This document shows, in pieces, positions 17,549 to 24,753 of a stretch of DNA of 64,000 nt. Every line of letters starts with the position of its first letter. The stretch's first letter is position 1. The stretch is taken from positions 2,046,001 to 2,110,000 of the forward strand of contig JAWKHL010000001.1 of the NCBI GenBank assembly GCA_041394845.1, given 5' to 3'. Source of the stretch: JAHCHG01 sp041394845 (GTDB taxonomy: Bacteria > Acidobacteriota > Blastocatellia > Pyrinomonadales > Pyrinomonadaceae). A model generated the notes under the pieces. It searched no databases. It was given only the letters and a program-made list of their open reading frames with translations, and was not told the DNA's origin. The position numbers and the translations under genes are program-made.

Positions 17549-17989
17549 TTATGTGACCGGATTGCCGATCAGCCCCATTTGCTGGTACATCGACAGAAAA
17601 TCGAAATTGTTCCAGGCCTCGGCGATCTTTCCGTTCTCCAGACGAACGATGCACATTCCCGAAAACTCGATCGGGGCGTTGGTCGGGCTGATCCCCAAAC
17701 CGTCCCCGGTGTGCGTCTGGATGATGCGGCACCGGGCGGCCATTTTATCACCGTCGCAGAGAACGTCCTCGACCGTTACGCGGAGATCGGGAAAAGCGTT
17801 GCGGAAGTTCTCGTGAAAGAGTTTGAAATTATCAATCCCGCGAACGTCGTTGCCCTCGACGTCGGTCAACCCCTGGATCCGGACGTCCGTGGCCACCATC
17901 TCGTCGATGGCGTCCTGGCTTCCCCGGTTCCAGACCTCTTCAAACCAGCGATGGAGAAACAATTCATCTGCCGCCATTTTAGTTTCCAT
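17549..17989 (-). CDS. SnoaL-like ester cyclase family protein
   Basis: 146 residues. 'FEEVWNRGSQDAIDEMVATDVRIQG', 'FRNAFPDLRVTVEDVLCDGDKMAARCRIIQTHTGDGLGI' and 'IVRLENGKIAEAWNNFDFLSMYQQMGLI' follow the SnoaL-like (NTF2 fold) polyketide-cyclase pattern common in soil bacteria. Cytoplasmic. GAGGTG about 8 bp upstream favours ATG 17989 over ATG 17977. No polyketide genes are near, so the substrate is unknown. Confidence 0.88.
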   Translation of the reverse strand: METKMAADELFLHRWFEEVWNRGSQDAIDEMVATDVRIQGLTDVEGNDVRGIDNFKLFHENFRNAFPDLRVTVEDVLCDGDKMAARCRIIQTHTGDGLGISPTNAPIEFSGMCIVRLENGKIAEAWNNFDFLSMYQQMGLIGNPVT

Positions 17990-18043
17990 AATTTTACACC
18001 TCGAATGAGAACAGATTACTAAACTTTTTCGGGTTTTGCCACA

Positions 18044-18085
18044 AAAAATTTCAGAGGTTCCGAGTCCCGCGGGACTCGGAACCTC
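18044..18085 (-). terminator. 32-bp perfect palindrome with T-tract
   Basis: GAGGTTCCGAGTCCCG and its reverse complement meet head to head at 18054-18085; on the minus strand the sequence TGAAATTTTTT follows. It begins immediately after the TAG stop of the DUF2809 gene (18086-18088), so it is a strong terminator for that gene. A partial third copy (gactcagaacctc) lies inside the gene end at about 18096-18108. Confidence 0.8.
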
Positions 18086-18499
18086 CTAAAGACGCGACTC
18101 AGAACCTCTCAGTTTTTTCGATAATTCCCCGCCGACCTCAAGCAAAAAGCCGAACGCGACGCCAAGAGTGTAACAGATCAGATCGCTCCACAAAAAGCCG
18201 TATCCGAGGATCAAACCGCCGGGCAAGGTCCGTCTCACGGCGTCGATCCAGGGGGCGTGATAAAGCTGGCTGACCTCCACGGCGTAAGAAACGGCGAGAG
18301 CGACGGCCGCCACCCGAAAAGATGTCCAACTGCGAAATATCAACCCGATCCCGATAAAGACCATCAGCGCCCAGAGCGTATCTCCGGCGTAGCGGGCGAT
18401 GAATTCCGGCAAAAAAGCGCCGTACCGCCGCGAGGCCAGCCCCAGAACAACGACCGCACAGCCAGCCAGAAGATATTTGAACCGATTTCTTTTTTTCAT
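18086..18499 (-). CDS. DUF2809 family membrane protein
   Basis: 137 residues and four membrane helices. 'LASRRYGAFLPEFIARYAGDTLWALMVFIGIGLIF', 'SYAVEVSQLYHAPWIDAVRRT' and 'FLWSDLICYTLGV' are the conserved blocks of DUF2809 (VanZ-like topology). Function unknown. The start lacks a clear Shine-Dalgarno sequence. It lies just downstream of the selenoprotein operon but with a 40-bp gap. Confidence 0.85.
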   Translation of the reverse strand: MKKRNRFKYLLAGCAVVVLGLASRRYGAFLPEFIARYAGDTLWALMVFIGIGLIFRSWTSFRVAAVALAVSYAVEVSQLYHAPWIDAVRRTLPGGLILGYGFLWSDLICYTLGVAFGFLLEVGGELSKKLRGSESRL

Positions 18500-18539
18500 C
18501 CGCCGGACGGGGCAAAACGCCTTTTCCTAAACCCTTTGA

Positions 18540-19100
18540 TCAAGCGCTTTTCAGGGCATCCATCAATCCATCAAAACCCGCCCGATCCCCGTTGTTCTTC
18601 ATAACATGGGCAAAGACGACCTGCCCCTCTTTATCAATCACAAAGTCCCCTCCGAGTTGGAACATATCCGGTGCAACCCCGAGAAATCTTTCGCCTTTCA
18701 GCAGTAATTTCAAATACCTCCAGTTGAGTTCCAAAGAAAGCATCGCGCCGGTCAGCCCGGTTCGCCCCATCCCCCAATCTCCGTACGTCCTTTTCTCCTT
18801 ATCAATCAACAACCTGTACGGAACATTGATGTCTCTGAGGATCTTCGCGTCAAGCAGGCTTCGTTCATCGTATGCCACCAGCACCACTTCTCCTCCGAGC
18901 CCGGCGATCTCCTCTTTTCGCTCAATCATCTGGACCAGATGAACCCGGCAAAACGGTCAGGCGGCATGGCTGAGAAATGAAACCATCACCGGTTGCCCGG
19001 TCAATTGGGCGAGGGAAAACATTTCCCCCGTCTCCAATGGAAGCTCCAGTTCTGGCGCGACATCTCCGATTTTCACTTTATTACGAATTAAACTCATCAT
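18540..19100 (-). CDS. Redoxin (AhpC/TSA-like) selenoprotein with in-frame UGA (Sec48)
   Basis: Read through the TGA at 18957-18959, the frame gives 186 residues: an N-terminus typical of thioredoxin-fold peroxiredoxin-like proteins (VKIGDVAPELELPLETGEMF), then 'VMVSFLSHAA-U-PFCRVHL', then 'VVLVAYDERSLLDAKILRD', 'WRYLKLLLKGERFLGVAPD' and 'GGDFVIDKEGQVVFAH'. The UGA falls at the redox-active position of a U-x-x-C motif (Sec48, Cys51), and a hairpin with a GGUC apical loop lies about 21 nt downstream. GAGG precedes ATG 19100 (or ATG 19097). The gene starts 8 bp after the papain-like gene. Normal gene finders would report only the part from ATG 18929. Confidence 0.85.
18920..18956 (-). promoter_or_regulatory. 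Bacterial SECIS-like element
   Basis: In the mRNA just after the UGA, CATCTG (18941-18936) pairs with CAGATG (18932-18927), leaving an apical loop that contains G-U (GGUC as in the E. coli fdhF SECIS). The distance of about 21 nt from UGA to the loop falls in the known bacterial range. It overlaps coding sequence, as in all bacterial SECIS elements. Confidence 0.75.
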
Positions 19101-19108
19101 CTTTCCTC

Positions 19109-19612
19109 TTAGAAAACAAACAAAGCGCCTCCGTCGGGCCGAAAGCCGGTGCGCAAAGTGGCGTAGCCCATGTGCCGCATATCACCGAAGCGGGGATCGA
19201 TGAATTCAACATCACAATCGGCCTCCGTGTTGGCGCCGCAGATGACAACGGCGTGCCCCGCGCCGTTCGGAAGAAGTCCCCCGAGAGTAAACGGCCCCCG
19301 GCGGCTTAAAACATCGTAGGCGGCAAACGGGTCGTCCAACTCCCCGGGGCGCAAAGGCCGGGTCAAACCGGCAATATGCAGTGATGAAAGCCCGAATTCT
19401 CTGGCGATCCTTTCAAATCGATCCGGATCCAAACCGCGATTGACAATTTCGAAACGCCGGACAAGTTCCGGATCCAAAAGCGCCCGCGCCTGAGCGTTGA
19501 CCTCCCGCCCGACGCTCAGGCGAAACTGCACCAACATCCGAAAACAAGCCAGCCAGCAAGTGTTATGCGGCCCCTGCCGGATGCCCTGAACATTGTAATG
19601 TACTCTTCCCAT
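19109..19612 (-). CDS. Papain-like cysteine protease (C39/C70-like)
   Basis: 167 residues from ATG 19612 (MGRVHYNVQGIRQGPHN), with AAGGAG 6 bp upstream. QGPHNTCWLACFRML carries the likely catalytic Cys (Q..N.CWxAC), 'GHAVVICGANTE' the His, and 'EFIDPRFGDM' the third residue; this matches the papain-like AvrRpt2/C39-like group. No signal peptide. It is the first gene of a two-gene operon with the Sec redoxin. Whether it is an active protease or a binding protein is open. Confidence 0.75.
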   Translation of the reverse strand: MGRVHYNVQGIRQGPHNTCWLACFRMLVQFRLSVGREVNAQARALLDPELVRRFEIVNRGLDPDRFERIAREFGLSSLHIAGLTRPLRPGELDDPFAAYDVLSRRGPFTLGGLLPNGAGHAVVICGANTEADCDVEFIDPRFGDMRHMGYATLRTGFRPDGGALFVF

Positions 19613-19633
19613 GATCGACTCCTTTATTAGGGG

Positions 19634-19662
19634 ACTATAATCGCCCGGATCTTTTTTTTCAA
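19634..19662 (-). promoter_or_regulatory. Sigma-70-type promoter of the Sec operon
   Basis: Minus strand: TTGAAA (19662-19657), a 17-bp spacer, then TATAGT (19639-19634). The predicted start of transcription is about 15 bp before the ATG at 19612, just enough for the AAGGAG ribosome binding site. Confidence 0.6.
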
Positions 19663-19746
19663 CCGACCGGGAAATCCGCAATATTTTTCAAGCTACCGGC
19701 GGTTGCCCCGGAACATAACCGGCCAAATGCTTCTTACAAGAATTCT

Positions 19747-20457
19747 TTAAAAACTCTTTTGAGCCAAAAGAACCCAGAGAAAATCCTCCCCGAACAGGTC
19801 GCCTTCGGGTTTTTGCATTTGCCGAAGCGTGTGAATTTTCAGGTCATCGGACCAGATCCGGCGGAGGCTCTCTTCCGTATAGCCGAGCCCGCCTCCCATC
19901 GATTTTCGATCGTACACCTCATAATCGGTGAAACCGCTCCCCCCTTCGGGCCGAAAGCAGGTCAGACCGAACCAACCGCCCGGCTTCAAAACACGTCCGA
20001 CCAATCCGACAAAACCGCGCCGCCGGTGAGGCGGAATGTGATGAAAACAACCCGAATCGTAAACCAGATCGAAGCCACCGGTCCGCACCTCCAGATCAAA
20101 AACCGACTGACACCGCAAACCGACACTCACCCCAGCCTTTCCGATCCTCTCCCCGGCCCAATCGATCGCTTTTCGGGAGTAATCCACGCCTTCGACCTCG
20201 AATCCCCGGCGGGCCAGAAAAACCGAGTTCCGGCCGTTTCCGCACCCGAGATCGAGAGCCTTTCCCGGCTGGATCAATCCCTCTTCGACCCAATTTGCCA
20301 GACTCTCATCCGGCCATTCGGAGAAAAAAGGACAGGGCTTTTCGCGGTCCTCATAAAACCCGTTCCACCAATCGCTCTCCCGTTCTGTCAATAAGTGATC
20401 CAGCATTTCAAGAACATCGTTCTCGGTATAGATGAACTCACTCTCCGAACTGTTCAT
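19747..20457 (-). CDS. Class I SAM-dependent methyltransferase
   Basis: 236 residues from ATG 20457 (MNSSESEFIYTEND); a TTG at 20472 is possible. 'KALDLGCGNGRNSVFLARRGFEVEGVDYSRKAI' is a canonical motif I/II; 'FDLVYDSGCFHHIPPHRRRGFV' and 'VLKPGGWFGLTCFRPEGG' follow. Close to TehB/thiopurine-methyltransferase-like enzymes by pattern. Substrate unknown. It follows the DUF5694 gene with almost no gap, so it is probably co-transcribed. Confidence 0.88.
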   Translation of the reverse strand: MNSSESEFIYTENDVLEMLDHLLTERESDWWNGFYEDREKPCPFFSEWPDESLANWVEEGLIQPGKALDLGCGNGRNSVFLARRGFEVEGVDYSRKAIDWAGERIGKAGVSVGLRCQSVFDLEVRTGGFDLVYDSGCFHHIPPHRRRGFVGLVGRVLKPGGWFGLTCFRPEGGSGFTDYEVYDRKSMGGGLGYTEESLRRIWSDDLKIHTLRQMQKPEGDLFGEDFLWVLLAQKSF

Positions 20458-20475
20458 GGCACTAAAAGGCAAATC

Positions 20476-21324
20476 CTATTTCCCTCCCTCCAGATATTTG
20501 AGCGGACTCTCGACGTTATAAAACCCCGATTCCCGGGCGAACTGGTTGAGGAGTTTGTTGTGTCCGGCGCCGTAAACAACCAAAATCCGGTCGCCTGGCG
20601 AATCGGTGATGCGGATGATGTTGGTCAGGATCTTCATGTTCCGGCTGTACCACCACGAAAGGTAATTGGCACCGACGTATTCCTCACCGCGCCCGATCCG
20701 CATCAGATCGAAATAGGCCCGGTGATCCTCCTCGATCCTTTCGGGCCGGTTGAGCAGGATCAGTTGGTCTGCGACCGGCAAGGTGAGGAGCTTTTCGTGT
20801 TCGGCTTCTATTCTTTTTTTGAGATCCCGGTAAATCCCCTTTAAAAAGGCGTCCATCTCGGGGTCCTTGGCGGCGTATTTTTCGTAGTTGTAAAGCGGAT
20901 CGTCGGGAAACACTCCCCAATCGACGCAGTAGACCTTTTTATGTCCCAACATTTTGGCAAGGCGAAAACCGATCTGGTTGGTTTCGTTTTTGGAAAGCTC
21001 GTGTTTTCCGGCCAGATAATTTCGGTAAACCTCCGCCGTTTTGGCATCATCTTCGACGTCGCATTCGAGGGCGATCTTGGTCGGTTTGAATTCCTTCAAC
21101 CTCCCGACCAGTTCCAGCATTTGCTTTTGCCTTTCGGGAGCAGTTACATCGTCAACCTTTCCGTTGATCACATTGTTTCCCGGGGTTCCCATGTGATAAG
21201 TCCCCAAAATGACCAATGTCGGTTTGACCTTCGCCTTCGAATCGACCGTGCCGGTCTGAGCCTTGGCCGCCAAAACCGAGAGCAGAAAAAAGCCGAACAA
21301 AAACAATTTTTCGCGTCGTTTCAT
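20476..21324 (-). CDS. Secreted DUF5694 family protein
   Basis: 282 residues from ATG 21324 (KRREKLFLFGFFLLSVLAAKAQ signal peptide), with GGAGGAAT just upstream deciding the start against a longer frame to 21444. 'LVILGTYHMGTPGNNVINGKVDDVTAPERQKQMLELV', 'KKVYCVDWGVFPDDPLYNYEKYA' and 'DRILVVYGAGHNKLLNQF' match DUF5694, a TraB/EreA-like fold with conserved His. Probably periplasmic. Function unknown. Confidence 0.85.
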   Translation of the reverse strand: MKRREKLFLFGFFLLSVLAAKAQTGTVDSKAKVKPTLVILGTYHMGTPGNNVINGKVDDVTAPERQKQMLELVGRLKEFKPTKIALECDVEDDAKTAEVYRNYLAGKHELSKNETNQIGFRLAKMLGHKKVYCVDWGVFPDDPLYNYEKYAAKDPEMDAFLKGIYRDLKKRIEAEHEKLLTLPVADQLILLNRPERIEEDHRAYFDLMRIGRGEEYVGANYLSWWYSRNMKILTNIIRITDSPGDRILVVYGAGHNKLLNQFARESGFYNVESPLKYLEGGK

Positions 21325-21456
21325 AAGAAATTCCTCCGATTTGAGGCCTTTACCTATGAAACACCGCCGGAAGCGGTTTTGCAACAGTGGCGGAATTTGA
21401 ATGAGGACGAAATAGAGTTCCAACCGGTCATTGTCGATCATCACAATGTCCCGGAT

Positions 21457-21975
21457 CTACCGGCTCAACTTGGTATTCTTCGACCGCCGGATCATGGCTT
21501 TCTGGGTTTTCTTCACCGCAATGCCGTATTTTTTGATCTGTCTGTCGAGCAGTTTTCTCATCTTTCGACTATCGCTCCCCGACCAGAATCCCGGTCCCAA
21601 GGCATTTAATCTTTTGTCATCGCCCCAAAAGACTATATTTCCCGCTTTGTCATCGACCTCTATCCGGCGAATCTCATCCCACCTGATGCGAAATGTGTTA
21701 AACGGCGTGCGGTAGGTAATGTGCCGCGAATCCATCTCGACCGAACCGGCCGTCAACAGATACAGGCACAACAATTCAAACGAAATGAACCAGAGCGTTC
21801 CCCATCCCAAACCGGAACGCCAGGCCATCAGGGCGCATATCAGGAAAAAAATTATTCCGGCCCAGGCAATGATCTTGACGGAGGTGGACTTGGCAACCAA
21901 TCTCCAGTCTTCATCGTCCTCGGAAAACATTTCCATATCGGTCTCAAGCCATTGGAACACATCGAAATCCGGCAT
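21457..21975 (-). CDS. Membrane protein with PH-like C-terminal domain
   Basis: 172 residues. Two hydrophobic helices near 33-75 ('IIAWAGIIFFLICALMAW' and 'WFISFELLCLYLLTAG') precede a beta-strand region 'EMDSRHITYRTPFNTFRIRWDEIRRIEVDDKAGNIVFWGDDKRL', a bacterial PH-like domain. Basic C-terminus. No Shine-Dalgarno sequence; ATG 21975 chosen over the TTG at 21978. Confidence 0.6.
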   Translation of the reverse strand: MPDFDVFQWLETDMEMFSEDDEDWRLVAKSTSVKIIAWAGIIFFLICALMAWRSGLGWGTLWFISFELLCLYLLTAGSVEMDSRHITYRTPFNTFRIRWDEIRRIEVDDKAGNIVFWGDDKRLNALGPGFWSGSDSRKMRKLLDRQIKKYGIAVKKTQKAMIRRSKNTKLSR

Positions 21976-22161
21976 CAAGCCGACAAATCACCGCTTTTTT
22001 ATACTTGGTTGACAACAATCCGTTTTGATCCGTCTTATTCGTGTCCCGAATTCCCCGGCTTTTTAGTTTAAACAGCTTCTTTGAAAATTTTTGCAAACGG
22101 CTTTTTTAGACATCCAACCCCCGGATTTGTTCCCGACATTTTCTTCCAGAGTAAAGCCTGA

Positions 22162-22563
22162 TCATTCAACCTCCGGCAAATGCCCCGCTTCATCAAAATC
22201 TTTCAACTCGTTGAACCAGATCAGATTTCGCGCCAGATCCTTTGGCGATTTCATGGTAAATGTTTTTCCGTTTTTCCCCTGTTCAACCCGGATTCCGACT
22301 TCAAAATCGGCAAACTCCGGTTTTTTCCGGTCCACGATCCGAAAGGAAACGCCGGCCGAGAAATATCTGTGCCCGAGTCCCGGCATGGCGTCAAACGGTC
22401 GAAGACCCAAAATTTTCCGAAGCGTCAAATACCCTTTGCGGGAAACGCCGAAACGAAACTTTTTCCTGACCCCTTCGATCTCGACCGCGATCACGCCGAA
22501 ATAATTTTCGCCCTCTTTGAAGGCGTCGATTATTTCCGGCATTCCTTTGTGATTGTCACGCAT
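22162..22563 (-). CDS. Hypothetical protein (133 aa)
   Basis: A 133-residue soluble protein, 'EIIDAFKEGENYFGVIAVEIEGVRKKFRFGVSRKGYLTLRKIL' and 'GVSFRIVDRKKPEFADFEVGIRVEQGKNGKTF'. I recognise no family. It sits 26 bp after the zinc-ribbon gene in the same orientation, so it may belong to the operon starting at the NADAR gene (24260). Confidence 0.6.
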   Translation of the reverse strand: MRDNHKGMPEIIDAFKEGENYFGVIAVEIEGVRKKFRFGVSRKGYLTLRKILGLRPFDAMPGLGHRYFSAGVSFRIVDRKKPEFADFEVGIRVEQGKNGKTFTMKSPKDLARNLIWFNELKDFDEAGHLPEVE

Positions 22564-22588
22564 TTCTGAGCAATAGTGAAAAGTCCTT

Positions 22589-22858
22589 TTAAGTTTCTAT
22601 TCCCTCATCAGCATCCACCCTTTTCCCGTACTTATCGACCTCACAACCGCAGGCGTCGCAGGTCCATCCGCCCCACATCATTTGTCTGGCGTTTTTCGGT
22701 TTTCTTATGGTCGGCAGACTCTTTCCGCAATCGGGGCAGACGACCTTTGACAGATTGATCCCCATCTTCCCTTTTCTCGGCCACAGAAAGATCAAAAGGA
22801 CGAGAACCAGAATCGAAATCCCCAGAAATCCGACAATAAAAAGTATGCTTACGGTCAT
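22589..22858 (-). CDS. Membrane-anchored zinc-ribbon protein
   Basis: 89 residues. One N-terminal membrane helix ('SILFIVGFLGISILVLVLLIFLW') and two Cys pairs, CPDC and CDACGC, that fit a zinc ribbon. ATG 22858 overlaps the TGA of the disrupted upstream gene (ATGA), which shows the two were translationally coupled before that gene was interrupted. Confidence 0.7.
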   Translation of the reverse strand: MTVSILFIVGFLGISILVLVLLIFLWPRKGKMGINLSKVVCPDCGKSLPTIRKPKNARQMMWGGWTCDACGCEVDKYGKRVDADEGIET

Positions 22859-23661
22859 TTAATTACTCCGTTCCAATTTGGCAGGTAGCAAAAAGTCAGG
22901 CACTTCCGCAGATGTCCGAGTCTTTCCGCCCATTCCAGAGCAAAATTTTCGGCGAACTCCTCCCGGCGACGCATTTTGTGAAACCAGGGCTGATTGATGT
23001 GACCGACTTCGTGCAGGAAAAGATGGTACAAATAATAACGTCGTATCTCATCCCGACTCCATTTGAGTATTCTGTAACTTAAGTTTTTTTATATTTAGCC
23101 ACAGAGAACACCGAGAACTCAGAGACAAATAGTTTGATCGACAATAATTCCTCGGTGCCCTCTGTGTTCTCTGTGGCTAAATTTATTGTTAATAAATTTT
23201 GATTACACAGTATTGAGTTTATACAGGCCGTCTTCTTCGACCCAATTCTCACACCACGGCGCGTAATGTCTGATCGTCGCCCGCTCCGGCCTCGCTCGCC
23301 AGACCATTTCATTGCTTCGGGGAAAAGCGTTGAGAACGACACAACGGTATTGCCGTCTGGCCTCGATCCCCATTTTCAGATCGAACTTCGGCGTCCGGCG
23401 CAGAACGATTCCCTTGACCGGATCGGTCAGATCGGCCGGCAGTCTTTTTAATACATTTTGATATTCCGCTCCGGCGCAGGGATGATAATAATCGCGGGAG
23501 GGATTTTCCCGCAGAACTCTCCATTTTCCGCCTTCTTCGGACAATTTTGTCCAAACATCCCGGGTAAAGATCCGGCTGAATTTTTCCCGTGATCGGCCAT
23601 CTCTGACCCGTCCGCCCTGCGTCTGGCCGATGTTTTTGTTTCTTCTGATCGGGTTTCGCAT
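22855..23661 (-). pseudogene. HEXXH metalloprotease-like gene split by a mobile element
   Basis: The frame starts at ATG 23661 (MRNPIRRNKNIGQ) and runs to 23213, then a 145-bp element plus its duplicated TTGAG (150 bp in all) interrupts it and brings a TAA; the frame resumes at 23062 and ends at TGA 22855-22857. Removing 23063-23212 restores a 218-residue protein with 'EDGLYKLKWSRDEIRRYYLYHLFLHEVGHINQPW', that is, the zinc-binding HEVGH motif, so the metal site lies behind the insertion. The restored stop overlaps the zinc-ribbon start (ATGA). Family beyond HEXXH not recognised. The gene follows NADAR with 11 bp between. Confidence 0.9.
23068..23212. mobile_element. Short non-autonomous element, GCCACAGAGAAC core, inside a gene
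   Basis: 145 bp with ends TATTCTGTAACTTAAG and (reverse complement) TACTGTGTAATCAAAA, flanked by the direct repeat TTGAG (23063-23067 and 23213-23217). The core hairpin is gccacagagaacaccgag and its partner ctctgtgttctctgtggc. It is the cleanest proof in this window that the element moves, because excising it plus one TTGAG restores an open reading frame. Confidence 0.92.
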
Positions 23662-23672
23662 ATTATGAGATC

Positions 23673-24260
23673 TTAAGCCTCCGGCGGCAAATCCGACAAC
23701 CTTTGCCGGACTTCCATCAGGGAGAAGCCGAGCAAATTGAGGCCGTTCCACCGGCCCGGGTCTTCGGCCTGCGGGTTATTCCGGCCCAGGCCGATGCCCC
23801 AGATCCGGTCTCGCGGGCTGGCTTCGACCAAAACCTTTGAGCCGGTCCGCAAAAGAAATTCTTTCATTTCCGCGTTCTGACCGAATTTTTCCAGATTCCC
23901 GCTCGTGACGATCTCGAACCGGTGGGCGATCCATTTCCCTTCCTCAAAATTTTTCACCAGCCGCCCGAGTTTTTTGGCCTCGCCGGGGCTTTTCGCCGCA
24001 AGGATGTCGGCCCGCCTTTCGTCGTCCCCGAACAGCCTTGCCTTTTCCGCCATCATAAAATGCTCGGTCGTCGCGTAACTGACGCCGCCCGTCTCGAACG
24101 GGGCCGGAAACCAGTTGCTCAAACAACTCTGATCGACCCGCCCCGGCACCTTCGGCGCATGCCCCCAAAAGAAAAGATATTTCGGGCGCCCGCCGTTTCG
24201 CACGATCTCGGCGAGTTCGTCCCTCGAACGAGCGTCTTTTGCTTCATTAATTTTGCTCAT
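23673..24260 (-). CDS. NADAR family protein (YbiA-like)
   Basis: 195 residues. The family blocks are visible: 'YLFFWGHAP', 'QSCLSNWFPAPFETGGVSYATTEHFMMAEKARLFGDDE', 'ILAAKSPGEAKKLGRLVKNF', 'GSKVLVEASPRDRIWGIGLGRNNPQAEDPGRWNGLNLLGFSLMEVRQRL'. Relatives (E. coli YbiA, RibX) cleave N-glycosidic bonds in riboflavin-pathway intermediates, and others remove ADP-ribose from nucleic acids. It is first in the set NADAR - HEXXH gene - zinc ribbon - hypothetical. Confidence 0.95.
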   Translation of the reverse strand: MSKINEAKDARSRDELAEIVRNGGRPKYLFFWGHAPKVPGRVDQSCLSNWFPAPFETGGVSYATTEHFMMAEKARLFGDDERRADILAAKSPGEAKKLGRLVKNFEEGKWIAHRFEIVTSGNLEKFGQNAEMKEFLLRTGSKVLVEASPRDRIWGIGLGRNNPQAEDPGRWNGLNLLGFSLMEVRQRLSDLPPEA

Positions 24261-24301
24261 AGAACCATTAGGGGTTTACAAACTGTTGCCGGGGAACGTT
24301 T

Positions 24302-24679
24302 TTAGGACGAATTAACAACGCCGTGAAACACTTCGGCTGAAATGATTTGACCGTTTTCGTCAAAGGTAAGGTTTTCCGACACCCGTTTTGCTTTGCCCCC
24401 GATCTCGGATATGTAGATTATCGCCAGTTCCCCGCGAACCTGATCCCACAAAACGTAATCCACCGTAAAGCGCAGAGTTCCCGCCCGCTTCAAGGCCGCC
24501 GTCCAGTAATCCCGGAGAGCATCTTTGCCGTGCACGGACGGGGAACCGACCACTTCGAGCGCCTTCGGGCTGGTGAACACGACATCCTGATGGAAATGTT
24601 CCAAAACCTTGCCGACATCGCCGGCGTTCCACCAATCGGCCCATTGAATCGCAAATCTCTCAGCCTCTTCACGTGTCAT
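24302..24679 (-). CDS. SnoaL/NTF2-like protein
   Basis: 125 residues with an NTF2 fold pattern: 'WADWWNAGDVGKVLEHFHQDVVFTSPKALEVVGSPSVHGKDALRDYWTAALKRAGTLRF' and 'LAIIYISEIGGKAKRVSENLTFDENGQIISAEVFHG'. Cytoplasmic. Function unknown. Confidence 0.85.
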   Translation of the reverse strand: MTREEAERFAIQWADWWNAGDVGKVLEHFHQDVVFTSPKALEVVGSPSVHGKDALRDYWTAALKRAGTLRFTVDYVLWDQVRGELAIIYISEIGGKAKRVSENLTFDENGQIISAEVFHGVVNSS

Positions 24680-24753
24680 ATTATTAATTTATAACTGTTT
24701 GCCAAAAGATTTACCAAATGGCCCGAAGCCGGATCGGTTTCCCGAAATATCGG

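Noticed and set aside
18540..18929. Separate small gene starting at ATG 18929
   Set aside because: It lacks the start of the redoxin fold; the true frame begins at 19100 and reads through the UGA.
18957..18959. Simple nonsense mutation in the redoxin gene
   Set aside because: The codon falls exactly at the redox-active position, the rest of the frame is intact, and a hairpin with GGUC loop follows at the right distance; a random mutation would hardly meet all three.
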